Shown here: piece by piece, positions 16,983-25,913 of the stretch | Layout of the letters: each line of letters starts with the position of its first letter | Position numbering within the stretch: position 1 is the first letter of the stretch | NCBI GenBank assembly: GCA_021739635.1 | Contig: JAIPBH010000002.1 | Span: 1 to 64,000 of the forward strand | From: Flavobacteriaceae bacterium | GTDB taxonomy: Bacteria > Bacteroidota > Bacteroidia > Flavobacteriales > Flavobacteriaceae | Reading direction: 5' to 3' | DNA: 64,000 nucleotides | Made by a program: the position numbers and the translations under genes | Notes under the pieces: generated by a model | The model's input: the letters and a program-made list of their open reading frames with translations, nothing else | Databases searched by the model: none | What the model was told of the DNA's origin: nothing

Positions 16983-18164
16983 TTACTTATTAAAAGTTAA
17001 TAACAAATCTCTATAATACTCATATTGTTTTTTTCTCAATTCTATTTCTTTTGGTAAGCCTTCGCTAATTGAGTTAGTAAGTGTGTCGAATTTTTCTAGA
17101 ATAGAAACTATTCGTTCTTGTTCTTCTGGTGAAGGATATGGTATAGAAAAATTATTTAATTGTTGTAAGTTTAAATTTGGTTGTGCAGAACCTTTGATAT
17201 TTAATTCTATATACTTTGTCATATGATTTGATTTCATTAAATGAAATACATATTTTAAATTTACATCTTCATTTAGCCTAATTATTGCTAAAGCTTGATT
17301 TGTGTTTGCAGGCAAAATTTCTTTTGGCACGATTGCACATTTACCTATTGTTGCTCCTGCAATCGTAATTAAAATATCATTATGTTTTAAAATTGATCTT
17401 TTCAACTCTTTATTATGTGTATCTTCATCAATAAATGACAATTTTTTAGAGTTAATATTTGAACCGTCGAACGCTTCTGTTTTGATAAAAGCAATTCCTG
17501 TATCAATATATTTTTTTGGTGTTGTCCCTTTTGTTATCAAAGATGTTAAATCTTTTAATGTCTTCCACTCAACTTCCTTTTCATCAAAAGTTAGCAACTT
17601 CTCTCTATAATAACTATATTGCATTTTACGTGCTGTAAGCTCCGCTGTAAGCTCCGCTGTAAGCTCCGAAAAGGTATCGAGAATTCCAACAATTTTTTGT
17701 TGAATTTCGAGTGATTTTTTAGGGTTATTTGGGCAGGGAATTGGGAAGAGTTTATTTGCATAATTACTAATCCATTGTCTTTTATGGTCACCATCAACTA
17801 AGTCACTAGGCAAAGTATTCATCCAATAGTAAATGTATTTTAATGATGCTTTTGATTCATCTTTTGAAGTAATCATTTTCATTGCAGATGATTTAGCTTT
17901 AAAATCAAAATCAACCCACTTATTTGCAGTTGTAAAATCATCAAAGATTATTACCGGGTTTTCAGATGCTTTATAAATACCTTCTGTCTCATCGGTATAT
18001 CCAAGAATAAAGGTCTTACCCGCAGTTAAAACAGGAGTTTTGAAATTATTGTTGTAATTATTTGATTCCACTAAGTACCTTGTCGGTTGTTCATAATCTG
18101 CATATTCTCCCAAAGGTTTCCATACCACAGAAACACCATCCAATAATTTTTCTAGATAACTCAT
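16983..18164 (-). CDS. hsdS: Type I restriction enzyme, specificity subunit
   Basis: A 393-residue protein with two target-recognition domains (about 1-165 and 200-360), each followed by a conserved helical spacer; the spacers are [15 protein letters not shown] and [15 protein letters not shown]. HsdS decides the bipartite DNA sequence that the complex recognises. The central spacer contains three in-frame copies of the tetrapeptide ELTA, encoded by perfect 12-bp repeats. It overlaps hsdM by 4 bp. The specificity itself cannot be predicted by eye. Confidence 0.95.
   Translation of the reverse strand: MSYLEKLLDGVSVVWKPLGEYADYEQPTRYLVESNNYNNNFKTPVLTAGKTFILGYTDETEGIYKASENPVIIFDDFTTANKWVDFDFKAKSSAMKMITSKDESKASLKYIYYWMNTLPSDLVDGDHKRQWISNYANKLFPIPCPNNPKKSLEIQQKIVGILDTFSELTAELTAELTARKMQYSYYREKLLTFDEKEVEWKTLKDLTSLITKGTTPKKYIDTGIAFIKTEAFDGSNINSKKLSFIDEDTHNKELKRSILKHNDILITIAGATIGKCAIVPKEILPANTNQALAIIRLNEDVNLKYVFHLMKSNHMTKYIELNIKGSAQPNLNLQQLNNFSIPYPSPEEQERIVSILEKFDTLTNSISEGLPKEIELRKKQYEYYRDLLLTFNK
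17632..17667 (-). repeat. Three perfect 12-bp tandem repeats inside hsdS
   Basis: gctgtaagctcc occurs three times head to tail; on the coding strand each unit encodes one ELTA/TAEL tetrapeptide of the central spacer helix. In EcoR124I versus EcoR124II, two or three TAEL repeats change the spacing of the recognised half-sites by one base pair. Slippage here would keep the frame. Confidence 0.95.
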
Positions 18165-19708
18165 GCTTCAATTTCTTTTATAATTGCATCAATATCAGCA
18201 CGTAACTTATCTATTTTTTCTACAGTTTTGGCAACTTCCTTGTTCAATTCGGCTATATTAATTTTCTCCCGATTGTCTTTGGCTTCTACATAAGAACTAA
18301 CCGATAAATTATAATCGTTCTCCGCAATTTTAGTATTGTCGATTGAAACGGCTACATGAGGAACATCTGCTTTGCTGTCAAATAACTCCATTATTTTTTC
18401 AATATGATCCTCGGTCATCATATTGTTGTTGGTAACCTTCTTGAAGAAATCTTCACCACTTGCATCAATAAACTGTGTGGTAGTATTGGTCTTATGTTTT
18501 GAAAGTACCAAAAGAGTCACTGCTATAGAAGTTCCATAAAACAAATTGGGAGCTACGGAAATGATAGTTTCTACAAAGTTATTATCCACTAAGTACTTTC
18601 TAATTTTTTGTTCGGCACCGCCACGATAAAAAATACCTGGGAAACAAACAATGGCAGCTCTTCCTTTACTTGATAAATAACTTAATGCATGCAGTACAAA
18701 AGCAAAATCGGCTTTTGATTTAGGAGCCAAAACCCCTGCAGGAGCAAAACGGTCGTCATTTATCAGCGTTGGGTCGTCGTCTCCAATCCATTTTACCGAA
18801 TAGGGAGGATTTGATACAATGGCGTCAAAAGGTTTGTCGTCTATAAAATGAGGATGATGCAACGTATCGCCTAAAACAATATTGAACTTGTCGTAATTGA
18901 TGTTGTGTAAAAACATGTTCATACGAGCCAAATTATAGGTAGTATGGTTGATTTCTTGACCAAAGAAACCTTCTTCAATAATATGGTTATCGAAATGTTT
19001 TTTGGCTTGAAGCAATAAAGAACCCGAACCTGCCGCAGGGTCATAAATTTTATTTACTTTTTCTTGTTTGTGCATTGCCAATTGCGCTATGAGTTTGGAC
19101 ACGTGTACCGGTGTAAAAAATTCACCACCCGATTTACCCGCATTAGCTGCATAATTGCCAATAAGAAATTCATAGGCATCACCAAAAAGTTCTATTTCGC
19201 TGTCTTCGAAATTACCAAAATTGAGTTCTTCAACTCCTTTCAAAACGGCAGCTAAACGACTGTTTTTGTTTTCAACGGTGTTACCCAGTCGAGTACTGGT
19301 AGTGTCAAAATCGGCAAATAAGCCTTTTATATCTTCTTCTGATGGATACCCATTTGCAGAACTTTCGATAGCATTAAAGATGGCTTTTAAATCGGTATTC
19401 AGGTTTGGATTGGTATTAGCAGTTTTAGCAACATTTACAAAAAGCTGGCTAGGATAAATGAAATATCCTTTTGTTTTAACAGCATCATCAATTATCTCTG
19501 GTGTTATTACTTTGTCTAATATGTTAGCGTAATCAATACTATCATCACCACCTTCTATATATTTTGTGAAATTTTCACTGATAAATCGATAGAAAAGTGC
19601 TCCCAATACAAAGTGTTTGAAATCCCATCCATCAACAGAGCCTCTTACATCGTTAGCGATTTTCCAAATTTTATTTTGTAATTCTTGTTTTTGAATTATG
19701 CTTGTCAT
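18161..19708 (-). CDS. hsdM: Type I restriction enzyme, methylase subunit
   Basis: This 515-residue protein methylates adenine in the recognition site using S-adenosylmethionine. An N-terminal HsdM_N helical domain (about 1-140) is followed by a Rossmann methylase with motif I DPAAGSGS (223-230) and the catalytic motif IV NPPY (300-303). The C-terminal coiled tail contacts HsdS. It starts 14 bp after abiEii and overlaps hsdS by 4 bp, so transcription probably comes from the abiE promoter unless an internal promoter exists. The length is normal and all motifs are present. Confidence 0.95.
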   Translation of the reverse strand: MTSIIQKQELQNKIWKIANDVRGSVDGWDFKHFVLGALFYRFISENFTKYIEGGDDSIDYANILDKVITPEIIDDAVKTKGYFIYPSQLFVNVAKTANTNPNLNTDLKAIFNAIESSANGYPSEEDIKGLFADFDTTSTRLGNTVENKNSRLAAVLKGVEELNFGNFEDSEIELFGDAYEFLIGNYAANAGKSGGEFFTPVHVSKLIAQLAMHKQEKVNKIYDPAAGSGSLLLQAKKHFDNHIIEEGFFGQEINHTTYNLARMNMFLHNINYDKFNIVLGDTLHHPHFIDDKPFDAIVSNPPYSVKWIGDDDPTLINDDRFAPAGVLAPKSKADFAFVLHALSYLSSKGRAAIVCFPGIFYRGGAEQKIRKYLVDNNFVETIISVAPNLFYGTSIAVTLLVLSKHKTNTTTQFIDASGEDFFKKVTNNNMMTEDHIEKIMELFDSKADVPHVAVSIDNTKIAENDYNLSVSSYVEAKDNREKINIAELNKEVAKTVEKIDKLRADIDAIIKEIEA

Positions 19709-19722
19709 TATTTTTCTTTTGT

Positions 19723-20538
19723 TTATTTCGTTGGGTATACCATAAAGTTTTTAATCTTTCTACTCACTTCTCTTTCCACTTTTTCGAAGTCGGGCAAATC
19801 TTTGATTTGGTCATTCATAGAGTTTTTCCAACGTGCTTTGTATTGTGGTAATTTTTGTTCTAGTTTGGCATGAAAATCTTCGGGTTTTAATTCTTTACTC
19901 GTGCATTTGTTTCGGAACTCATTAGTGAAATATTCTACCTCCATTTTTTCTATTTCTACTAAATACCAAATGTCATAGTAGTCTCTTGGTTGTGTGCGTT
20001 GCATGGTGCAGCGTAATTTTTCGACTAATAGTTCTTCCAAAGGATAGCATACTAGTTTATAATCCTCTAAATCTGAATAATCCACAATAGCATTTTTTAC
20101 TACTGGTTCAAACTCTAATTTTTCACTTCTGGAGATGTCTACTTTTACTTTTTTGTTGTTACCAGAGCCACCCAGTGGACCAACATAACCTATATAAAAA
20201 TTGATGCCTCCATCTTCATGCTCGTTATCATCAATTATTTCTAATGGAATATTGGATTCTTCCTTTATTTCTTCGAAAGTTTCTTTGAACCAATCAAAAA
20301 TTTGTTCGTTTGTTATTTCATTATTCAACAATGTAAAATCTAAATCTTCTGAGAAACGATAGTCTTCAAAATATACTTTCTTTAATACTGTTCCTCCTTT
20401 GAATACTATTATTTTTGAAAGCTGTTCGTGATGTGCTACACCCCAAAGTATCCAGGATAAAATGTAATCTTTCTCGATTTGTTGGTCGCGAACTCCAACT
20501 TGGTTGGCTTTCTTTTGTATTTCGCCCGGTTTAATCAT
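19723..20538 (-). CDS. abiEii: AbiEii-family nucleotidyltransferase toxin
   Basis: A 271-residue nucleotidyltransferase of the AbiEii/AbiGii family: [20 protein letters not shown] carries the GG and the two metal-binding carboxylates (SEDLDF). Then come a Lys-Asp core ([10 protein letters not shown]) and RDYYDIWYL. AbiEii is the toxin of type IV toxin-antitoxin pairs that abort phage infection; related toxins modify tRNA by adding nucleotides. It overlaps abiEi by 4 bp and is only 14 bp upstream of hsdM. The active-site residues look intact. Confidence 0.85.
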   Translation of the reverse strand: MIKPGEIQKKANQVGVRDQQIEKDYILSWILWGVAHHEQLSKIIVFKGGTVLKKVYFEDYRFSEDLDFTLLNNEITNEQIFDWFKETFEEIKEESNIPLEIIDDNEHEDGGINFYIGYVGPLGGSGNNKKVKVDISRSEKLEFEPVVKNAIVDYSDLEDYKLVCYPLEELLVEKLRCTMQRTQPRDYYDIWYLVEIEKMEVEYFTNEFRNKCTSKELKPEDFHAKLEQKLPQYKARWKNSMNDQIKDLPDFEKVEREVSRKIKNFMVYPTK

Positions 20539-21356
20539 GTGAACATGGCTGATTTAATGGTTTCTATGTCTAAATTTTGTTGAATACTCCAACGGCTATT
20601 TCTTTTACCAGTCTTAGGTAATTCGGTATCTAAAACTACATAAGAAGCGGTTTTTAGTTTTTGTAGTTCTTTGATTATTTCTGTTTCTATTTCAAAGAGT
20701 TCTAAAATATACCCTAGTCTTTTTATTACTGCCTGAGAATCGAATTTTATGGTGTATTCTAAAAGCTTCTTATAATCTAATTTCTCTTTTGTACTATAAA
20801 TTGCTCTTGCCACCTCTACAATTCCTCCTGCGTAATCCGGTTTAAAAAGGCAATCTATTATTGTTTTTTCTATATCAGAACAGCTTACTTTATTGAAATT
20901 ATCAATCCATGTTTTCTTTTCTCCAAAAAAGTGACTTTCGTTATGATAGATAAATTGAAAAGTGATGTCTTTGATTTTTATTTCAGAAGGCCTGATTTGT
21001 TTTGCCACCACAATTTGTTCTTTTAATGATGGTTGTGTTATTAGATTATGGATTTGTAATGCAGAATAATAGCCTATGTAATGCTTGGCATCTTTAACTA
21101 AATACTTTACCAATATATGCCAATCGGGCATAAAGGTTTCTGCATTTTCTTCGTAAGGGATAATGTAATACACACCGTCTTTAATACGCATTAATAAGCC
21201 TCTTTTGGTCATGTCGCTTAATAATTCTCTAACGGTGCTTTCTTTGGTATCAGGAAACGCTTTTAAAGCTGTTTTAGAATCAAAACACACTTTCCCTTTA
21301 TCATTGAAGTATGATAAAAGTTCGTTTGACTGTGTTGAGATGTATTTATGCTTCAT
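20535..21356 (-). CDS. abiEi: AbiEi-family antitoxin and transcription regulator
   Basis: A 273-residue protein with an N-terminal winged helix (SKTALKAFPDTKESTVRELL, then SDMTKRGLLMRIKDGVYYII) and the C-terminal AbiEi antitoxin domain (YIGYYSALQIHNLITQPSLK). AbiEi neutralises AbiEii and represses its own operon by binding inverted repeats. I place the start at MKHKYIS rather than at an ATG 39 bp upstream, because the upstream ATG would put a clear operator repeat inside the gene. It is the first gene of the apparent abiE-hsd-fic operon. Confidence 0.85.
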   Translation of the reverse strand: MKHKYISTQSNELLSYFNDKGKVCFDSKTALKAFPDTKESTVRELLSDMTKRGLLMRIKDGVYYIIPYEENAETFMPDWHILVKYLVKDAKHYIGYYSALQIHNLITQPSLKEQIVVAKQIRPSEIKIKDITFQFIYHNESHFFGEKKTWIDNFNKVSCSDIEKTIIDCLFKPDYAGGIVEVARAIYSTKEKLDYKKLLEYTIKFDSQAVIKRLGYILELFEIETEIIKELQKLKTASYVVLDTELPKTGKRNSRWSIQQNLDIETIKSAMFT

Positions 21357-21364
21357 AGTCTTAT

Positions 21365-21468
21365 TGTCAGGATTAACCTGACTACAATGATACAAAATAT
21401 AATTATAGTTTGTATCATTTGTTTTAAATTTATTCTTTATAGTAGCATTGTCAGGATAAACCTGATTA
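21365..21468. promoter_or_regulatory. AbiEi operator region
   Basis: Two near-identical blocks, TGTCAGGATTAACCTGACTA (21365-21384) and TGTCAGGATAAACCTGATTA (21449-21468), each hold a TCAGG/CCTGA inverted pair. Between them, AATGATACAAA (21386-21396) and TTTGTATCATT (21409-21419) form a perfect 11-bp inverted repeat around an AT-rich core likely to hold the promoter. This fits known AbiEi autoregulation through paired repeats; actual binding is inferred. Confidence 0.65.
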
Positions 21469-21473
21469 TTTTA

Positions 21474-22112
21474 CTACGAAACATCATTTTTATTAATAGT
21501 ATCAATGTAAAACTGTAAATCATACAATTCAATCAACTCCTCTGTGTTGGTTGGTAAACATGCTAATTGCACAAAGTTAATATTCTGATATAATGATTTT
21601 TCTCCCAATAGGTCTTGCATAATGATGTAGATTGCTTGGTTCCAAGTTTTGGTATCGCAATGGATGTTGTAGTTTTTTAAATACACTATGATGTTGAGTT
21701 TTTTTGTTTTTTCGTCGTAAGCTAGTGGCAAAAATTTTATTTCGCTAGTTTTTATAGTTATTTCTTGAAATACATACGGCTCGTCTAAACCATCCATAAT
21801 TTTTTCAATATGTACTGTAGGTTGAATAAATGCTGTGAATTTCCAATGTTTGAGTACTGGAGCGTGTTTTATTAATTCGGTTACCCGTGTAAAATATTCA
21901 GGATTTCCGTTTGCCGTAATGATTAGTTCGGTTTTTTCGGTTGGCTTTTTGGGGAATATAATCATGTAATCGAGTTCTTTGCAATAGAAACCTAAACGGT
22001 GTTTTATCCAATGGCTGATTTGCTTTTGCGATTTTGGTGTTTCGTTGATGAAGTTTTTTATGGTTTGGTTGTTGTCTTGGAACCAGTTCCAGAAGGTATT
22101 TATTTTTCTCAT
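21474..22112 (-). CDS. Conserved 212-aa Bacteroidota protein
   Basis: I do not know a named function. The sequence has the recurring pattern INTFWNWFQDNNQTIKNFIN at the N-terminus and DLLGEKSLYQNINFVQLACL near the C-terminus, typical of a protein widely conserved in Bacteroidota. It is soluble with no signal peptide. It lies upstream of the abiE operator region on the same strand and downstream of the dnaC-like gene. Nothing links it firmly to either neighbour. Confidence 0.6.
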   Translation of the reverse strand: MRKINTFWNWFQDNNQTIKNFINETPKSQKQISHWIKHRLGFYCKELDYMIIFPKKPTEKTELIITANGNPEYFTRVTELIKHAPVLKHWKFTAFIQPTVHIEKIMDGLDEPYVFQEITIKTSEIKFLPLAYDEKTKKLNIIVYLKNYNIHCDTKTWNQAIYIIMQDLLGEKSLYQNINFVQLACLPTNTEELIELYDLQFYIDTINKNDVS

Positions 22113-22124
22113 AGTTTGTTTTAT

Positions 22125-22166
22125 TTAACCGCAAAGAGCACAAAGTTTTCGCAATGTTCGCAAAGC
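22125..22166. repeat. Dispersed intergenic repeat (CGCAAAG type)
   Basis: TTAACCGCAAAGAGCACAAA followed by GTTTTCGCAATGTTCGCAAA contains the periodic CGCAAAG words that I know as a dispersed intergenic repeat in Bacteroidota. It fills most of the gap between two genes. Confidence 0.4.
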
Positions 22167-22183
22167 AGTTGGATTATATTAAT

Positions 22184-22795
22184 TTAGCGTTTGTCTTGTG
22201 TGGTTTTATCGAATGCGATGAGGTTTAACATGGCTCGTAATCTTGAGCGAACTCGGTTGCCGTACATCGTTTCGATTTCTGAGGCTGATAGGTTGGTAGT
22301 GATGTGTGTTATAACTTTTCTTGAGATGAATAGATCATATCTTGAGAGAATTATTTCTGCCATCACATTGCATTCATTTCCATAATATTTTAAATTGCTT
22401 TCTACTCCTAAATCGTCAAAGCAATAATTTTTGTATTGGGATTGAGAGTAACTACCACGGCTGTATCGATGTATGATTTCGTAGCCTTCTTTTATGAATT
22501 CAAAACTTATATCGCGACATGTTCTCATAAAGAATTTATTTTCTTTTTGGGTTATGTATTTCATTATTGTCATTAATGAGGTTTTACCCGAGCCTACCGG
22601 TCCAGAAAGAAGAATTCCTTTTGATAGATCAATACCAAATCGACTTGTTGTTCTCTCATCTTTTAAAAAATAAGCTATCAGTTTTGTAATGTTTTCCATA
22701 TCGTCATCGATGAAATGAAAATTTGGGCCATACTCTTGTTTGGCTTTTGTCTCTAACCATGTTAGGATTTCTGGATAGTTGTATTGTGAGCCCAT
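22184..22795 (-). CDS. DnaC-like AAA+ ATPase (helicase loader type)
   Basis: A 203-residue P-loop ATPase with Walker A GPVGSGKTS (65-73), Walker B YCFDDLG (124-130) and an arginine-rich end MYGNRVRSRLRAMLNLIAFD. DnaC/IstB-like loaders place replicative helicase on DNA; on mobile elements they serve element replication. The following gene looks like a replication initiator, supporting a small replication module. A truncated paralogue sits outside the island at 5376-5880. The N-terminal 40 residues may hold the partner-binding region. Confidence 0.8.
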   Translation of the reverse strand: MGSQYNYPEILTWLETKAKQEYGPNFHFIDDDMENITKLIAYFLKDERTTSRFGIDLSKGILLSGPVGSGKTSLMTIMKYITQKENKFFMRTCRDISFEFIKEGYEIIHRYSRGSYSQSQYKNYCFDDLGVESNLKYYGNECNVMAEIILSRYDLFISRKVITHITTNLSASEIETMYGNRVRSRLRAMLNLIAFDKTTQDKR

Positions 22796-22845
22796 AGTTG
22801 AAAGTTAACGGTTACCAGTTTACAGATTGTTTGTAATATGAACAG

Positions 22846-22866
22846 ATCCTGAAACAAGTTCAGGAT
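22846..22866. repeat. Small dispersed hairpin repeat
   Basis: ATCCTGAA and TTCAGGAT flank a 5-nt loop, followed by GACA. A related, decayed AACCTG/CAGGTT hairpin with TTGACA lies at 23722-23762. Both resemble intergenic repeats scattered in Bacteroidota genomes. Confidence 0.45.
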
Positions 22867-22876
22867 GACAAGATTG

Positions 22877-23680
22877 TCACAATGGTTCTGCATAATTTTT
22901 GTCTTCTACAACTTGTAAATGTTTCGCTTTTGGTTGTTCTTTAACTTGATTATTTTGAGGAAGATTTATTGTGAATTTTGCGGTATTTAGCATCCAATTC
23001 CGAGCTGCTGCATTCCAATCTATCATTTTTGTTTTACCACCAATAAGCCAACCGTTGCTAGTGTAATAATTATAAAATCGTTCGGCTTCAAATTCTGAAT
23101 ACTCTTCTTGTTTGAAATATTCTTTGACTTGTTCGATTGATGGATTTTCTATTTCTCTTTTTTTCGCGGAACTTTTTTTCTCTTTTTTTTCAACTTCTAA
23201 AAATTCACCTTCATTAAAAATTTTAAAATTGGTGTCTATAGATATGTTTTTATTGTTTTTAGATGTTTTGTTATTGTTATATATATTGGGTTCATTGACT
23301 TGTTCAGTGACGTTACTATTAGCTTGGTTATTTATTGGTATGGTTTGGACAATAATTGAACTGGTTTGACTTTTAAAAACCGCTTTTCTATCTGATAAAT
23401 CATGTAGAATTACTTCAGAACCTGAATACGGATTATATGAAGGTAGATAATCAATAAATCCCATGTTTTGCAATTCTTTTATGCATTTGTGATAAGTAGC
23501 TTTGGAAGCTATGCGACTGGTTTTCATCATTTCATCACGAGAAATTGCAATTGGGTTCTTAAACCGATTGATGTTCCAACTTTGAAATAAAGCTAGATAT
23601 AGACTTATATGTGTTGGATAAATGGTTTCTTCAGATGCTATGCGAATGAAGAAACCGGTTAGGTGTTTTATGTAATTCAT
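22877..23680 (-). CDS. Replication initiator-like winged-helix protein
   Basis: A 267-residue protein. The N-terminal part (1-100) looks like a winged helix (AISRDEMMKTSRIASKATYH, then ELQNMGFIDYLPSYNPYSGS). A low-complexity Asn/Lys linker follows, and then a conserved region FYNYYTSNGWLIGGKTKMID with WNAAARNWM, which is DnaT/DnaD-like. Proteins of this kind pair with DnaC-like loaders on Bacteroidota elements. It precedes the DnaC-like gene by 81 bp on the same strand. Initiator function is inferred from domain order and context. Confidence 0.65.
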   Translation of the reverse strand: MNYIKHLTGFFIRIASEETIYPTHISLYLALFQSWNINRFKNPIAISRDEMMKTSRIASKATYHKCIKELQNMGFIDYLPSYNPYSGSEVILHDLSDRKAVFKSQTSSIIVQTIPINNQANSNVTEQVNEPNIYNNNKTSKNNKNISIDTNFKIFNEGEFLEVEKKEKKSSAKKREIENPSIEQVKEYFKQEEYSEFEAERFYNYYTSNGWLIGGKTKMIDWNAAARNWMLNTAKFTINLPQNNQVKEQPKAKHLQVVEDKNYAEPL

Positions 23681-23772
23681 TGCTGAAGTATTAAGATTGG
23701 AGTATTAAGTATTAAGACAAGAACCTGTCCTTCGTCAAGCTCTGGATTTAAGTTCAGGTTGACAAAGCACAT

Positions 23773-24060
23773 TTATTTGAAAAGTGTAGGCAAGGCATTT
23801 ACTTTATTGCCGTGAAGGAGCTTTTGAATGTCTGTATTGTCATAATACATAATCCCACCAACTTTGGTGTAAGTTAGTGTTCCATTGATACGGAGGTTTT
23901 GTAAAGTACTTGAAGAAATGTTTAACAGTTTACGGACTTCATTGGATTTGAGCCACTGTTTTGTTTGTTGTGGTTTGGATTGAATGATTTCTTTTAAATC
24001 ATCCAAAAGAAGACTACGGAATTCGTTTAAATCTTCGATAGTAATAATTTGTACTGCCAT
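23773..24060 (-). CDS. MerR/excisionase-type helix-turn-helix protein
   Basis: A 95-residue protein with a helix-turn-helix of the HTH_17 type: WLKSNEVRKLLNISSSTLQN, then LRINGTLTYTKVGGIMYYDN. Such proteins act as excisionases or regulators in Bacteroidota integrative elements, and CTnDOT carries comparable Xis proteins. It lies upstream of the initiator-like gene and downstream of rteC. A role in excision is plausible, though it is 12 kb from the integrase. Confidence 0.75.
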   Translation of the reverse strand: MAVQIITIEDLNEFRSLLLDDLKEIIQSKPQQTKQWLKSNEVRKLLNISSSTLQNLRINGTLTYTKVGGIMYYDNTDIQKLLHGNKVNALPTLFK

Positions 24061-24149
24061 AACTGATGTTTTAGATTGTTATGGTACAAAATTGTGGCGT
24101 TTGATTTATTTTCTTTCACAACGGGGTTCATGTTGTGAACGATTTTTAT

Positions 24150-24998
24150 TTAAAGTACCTCATCTAAATTGTTCATCCTAGTCAATAATTTTTCATTTAA
24201 AGTTGTTATAAACTTTGTTCTATCATTCTTACGGGCTTTAATTTCAAGGAATGTTCTACGATATTGCCCTAAATCAATTTCAAAAATATGCTCAAAATAT
24301 TCAGCAATATCTTTAAGGTCTGCAGCACCATTATTAAAAGCTCCTTCAGTATGTAATGCAAAAAGAAGTTCAGTTAACGCTACTTTTGAGCCTGTCCACA
24401 TCATTTTTATGTTCGGTTGGCGTTGTGATTTTTCAGTAGTTCCTTTATTTTCAATCATAATTAGTTTATTTTCAAGATATAATTGAATTAAGTCATTAGC
24501 TAATATTTTTGCTACTTTATAATCATGAGAAGTTGAAAAATTAGTATCTGTTTCAAAATAATAGCTACTTAATGCTAATTTCACATCAAACTTCCCTCTT
24601 AGAAAATATTTGTAATCCAAATAATTATTTCCAGAGCGAAAATATTTGTAAAATTCTAATTCATTATCAAAAAATGATTTAAGTTTTATAAGTTCATTAT
24701 TGTAATATTTTTTTAAAATACGATTGCCTCCATTTGGCTTTTTCATTTCAATTTTAAGGATTGAATTGTAATAAATAATCTTTGATGTAAATTGGGGTTT
24801 AATTTCCTTAAAAAAATATATTTCTTCATCTTGACTTTTGAATTGGCTTTTAATAACTACATTTTTTAAATTCTCTTTAGCTTTTAAAGTTATCTCAATA
24901 GCCTTTTCACAACGCTTAATTTCATTGTCTATTTCAAGATCAATGAAATTAAGTTGTTCATTTAGGTCTGTTTGTAGATTTATTATTTTTTGATTCAA
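24150..24998 (-). CDS. rteC: RteC family protein
   Basis: A 282-residue protein matching RteC, with IYFFKEIKPQFTSKIIYYNS, LDYKYFLRGKFDVKLALSSY and a C-terminal HTH-like part FNNGAADLKDIAEYFEHIFE. In CTnDOT, RteC activates the excision operon by binding upstream of xis2c. Its presence ties this island to CTnDOT-like elements. The RteA/RteB two-component partners are not in the window. It follows the ATP-cone nuclease gene by 62 bp. Confidence 0.85.
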   Translation of the reverse strand: MNQKIINLQTDLNEQLNFIDLEIDNEIKRCEKAIEITLKAKENLKNVVIKSQFKSQDEEIYFFKEIKPQFTSKIIYYNSILKIEMKKPNGGNRILKKYYNNELIKLKSFFDNELEFYKYFRSGNNYLDYKYFLRGKFDVKLALSSYYFETDTNFSTSHDYKVAKILANDLIQLYLENKLIMIENKGTTEKSQRQPNIKMMWTGSKVALTELLFALHTEGAFNNGAADLKDIAEYFEHIFEIDLGQYRRTFLEIKARKNDRTKFITTLNEKLLTRMNNLDEVL

Positions 24999-25060
24999 AG
25001 TCTTAAAATATTTAAGGATATAGTTTTAATAATTTGATGAGTTCCTAATCGAATAAATAT

Positions 25061-25903
25061 TTATATTTTATAAAGTTCCTTTACTTCATTCAGAATTTTT
25101 ACTATTCTATCAGATGTAATCTGCATTTTTTCTAATACAATTTTATTTTCATAAAGTTCTTTAACTAAAATTATATCTTTAGAAATAAGAGTTGTTTTTT
25201 CGTCTTTTGAAAGATTTATTAAAGTAGTAATTGGATAAAGATCAAATGAATCAATATTGTCTTTAATTCCGTTATTTAACGGATAATCCCAACTAAGTAA
25301 AGTTAAACCAACGCATTTCGCATAATTTATTGCATCAATAGTAAACCTGGTATTAGTAACCAACCAGCCTTGTTTGAGATGTGTAGTGTTTTTAGAATTA
25401 GTATTCCACTGTTTTTGGATGTCTAAAAATCTTGAATTAATGTATAAAGGAATTTTTACATTACTAACTGCATTAGCGTCAGAATGAAATTTGCATTCAA
25501 TTGCATAAACGCTTCCTTCTTTTTCAGCTAAAACATCTATTTCGTGGGTAACGCATTCGCCATATAAAATTACACTGACAGAGGTTTTAAATCCTTTTTC
25601 TCTCAATAATGCTGCAACTAATCTTTCAAAAGGATAACCTGTAGGACCTAAATCAAAAATGGCACGTTTTAGACTATATCGAGAAGCAGATGTACTGTTT
25701 GATTTTTTTAAATAAGCAAACACTTTTTTATATATTTCAATTGAAGAAATACCATCATAAATTTCAGTTTGTATTTTTGAAATAATGTTTTCAATATCTT
25801 CTTTAGATGCACCACTACGTTGTAGTGAATGTTCTAATTTTTGAGTTGAAAAAGGTTCAACATCAATAGAATTCTTTTTAATAAAAATTGGTTTTTGTTT
25901 CAT
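25061..25903 (-). CDS. ATP-cone plus PD-(D/E)XK nuclease-like protein
   Basis: A 280-residue protein. Residues 5-85 form an ATP-cone (PFSTQKLEHSLQRSGASKED), the nucleotide-sensing domain of ribonucleotide reductases and NrdR. Residues 90-200 are a restriction-like nuclease fold with HEIDVLAE (Asp123) and YAIECKFH (Glu136, Lys138). The combination suggests a nuclease controlled by nucleotide level, but no such activity is proven here. It starts 10 bp after the preceding gene's stop, so it belongs to the export operon's tail. Confidence 0.75.
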   Translation of the reverse strand: MKQKPIFIKKNSIDVEPFSTQKLEHSLQRSGASKEDIENIISKIQTEIYDGISSIEIYKKVFAYLKKSNSTSASRYSLKRAIFDLGPTGYPFERLVAALLREKGFKTSVSVILYGECVTHEIDVLAEKEGSVYAIECKFHSDANAVSNVKIPLYINSRFLDIQKQWNTNSKNTTHLKQGWLVTNTRFTIDAINYAKCVGLTLLSWDYPLNNGIKDNIDSFDLYPITTLINLSKDEKTTLISKDIILVKELYENKIVLEKMQITSDRIVKILNEVKELYKI

Positions 25904-25913
25904 AATTCAAGTA

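Noticed and set aside
17632-17667. CRISPR or regulatory tandem repeat
   Set aside because: The repeats are in frame, lack spacers and encode the known spacer helix of HsdS.
20535-21395. Longer AbiEi starting at the upstream ATG (21395)
   Set aside because: It would place an operator-like repeat inside the gene, and the extra 13 residues look unlike the family.
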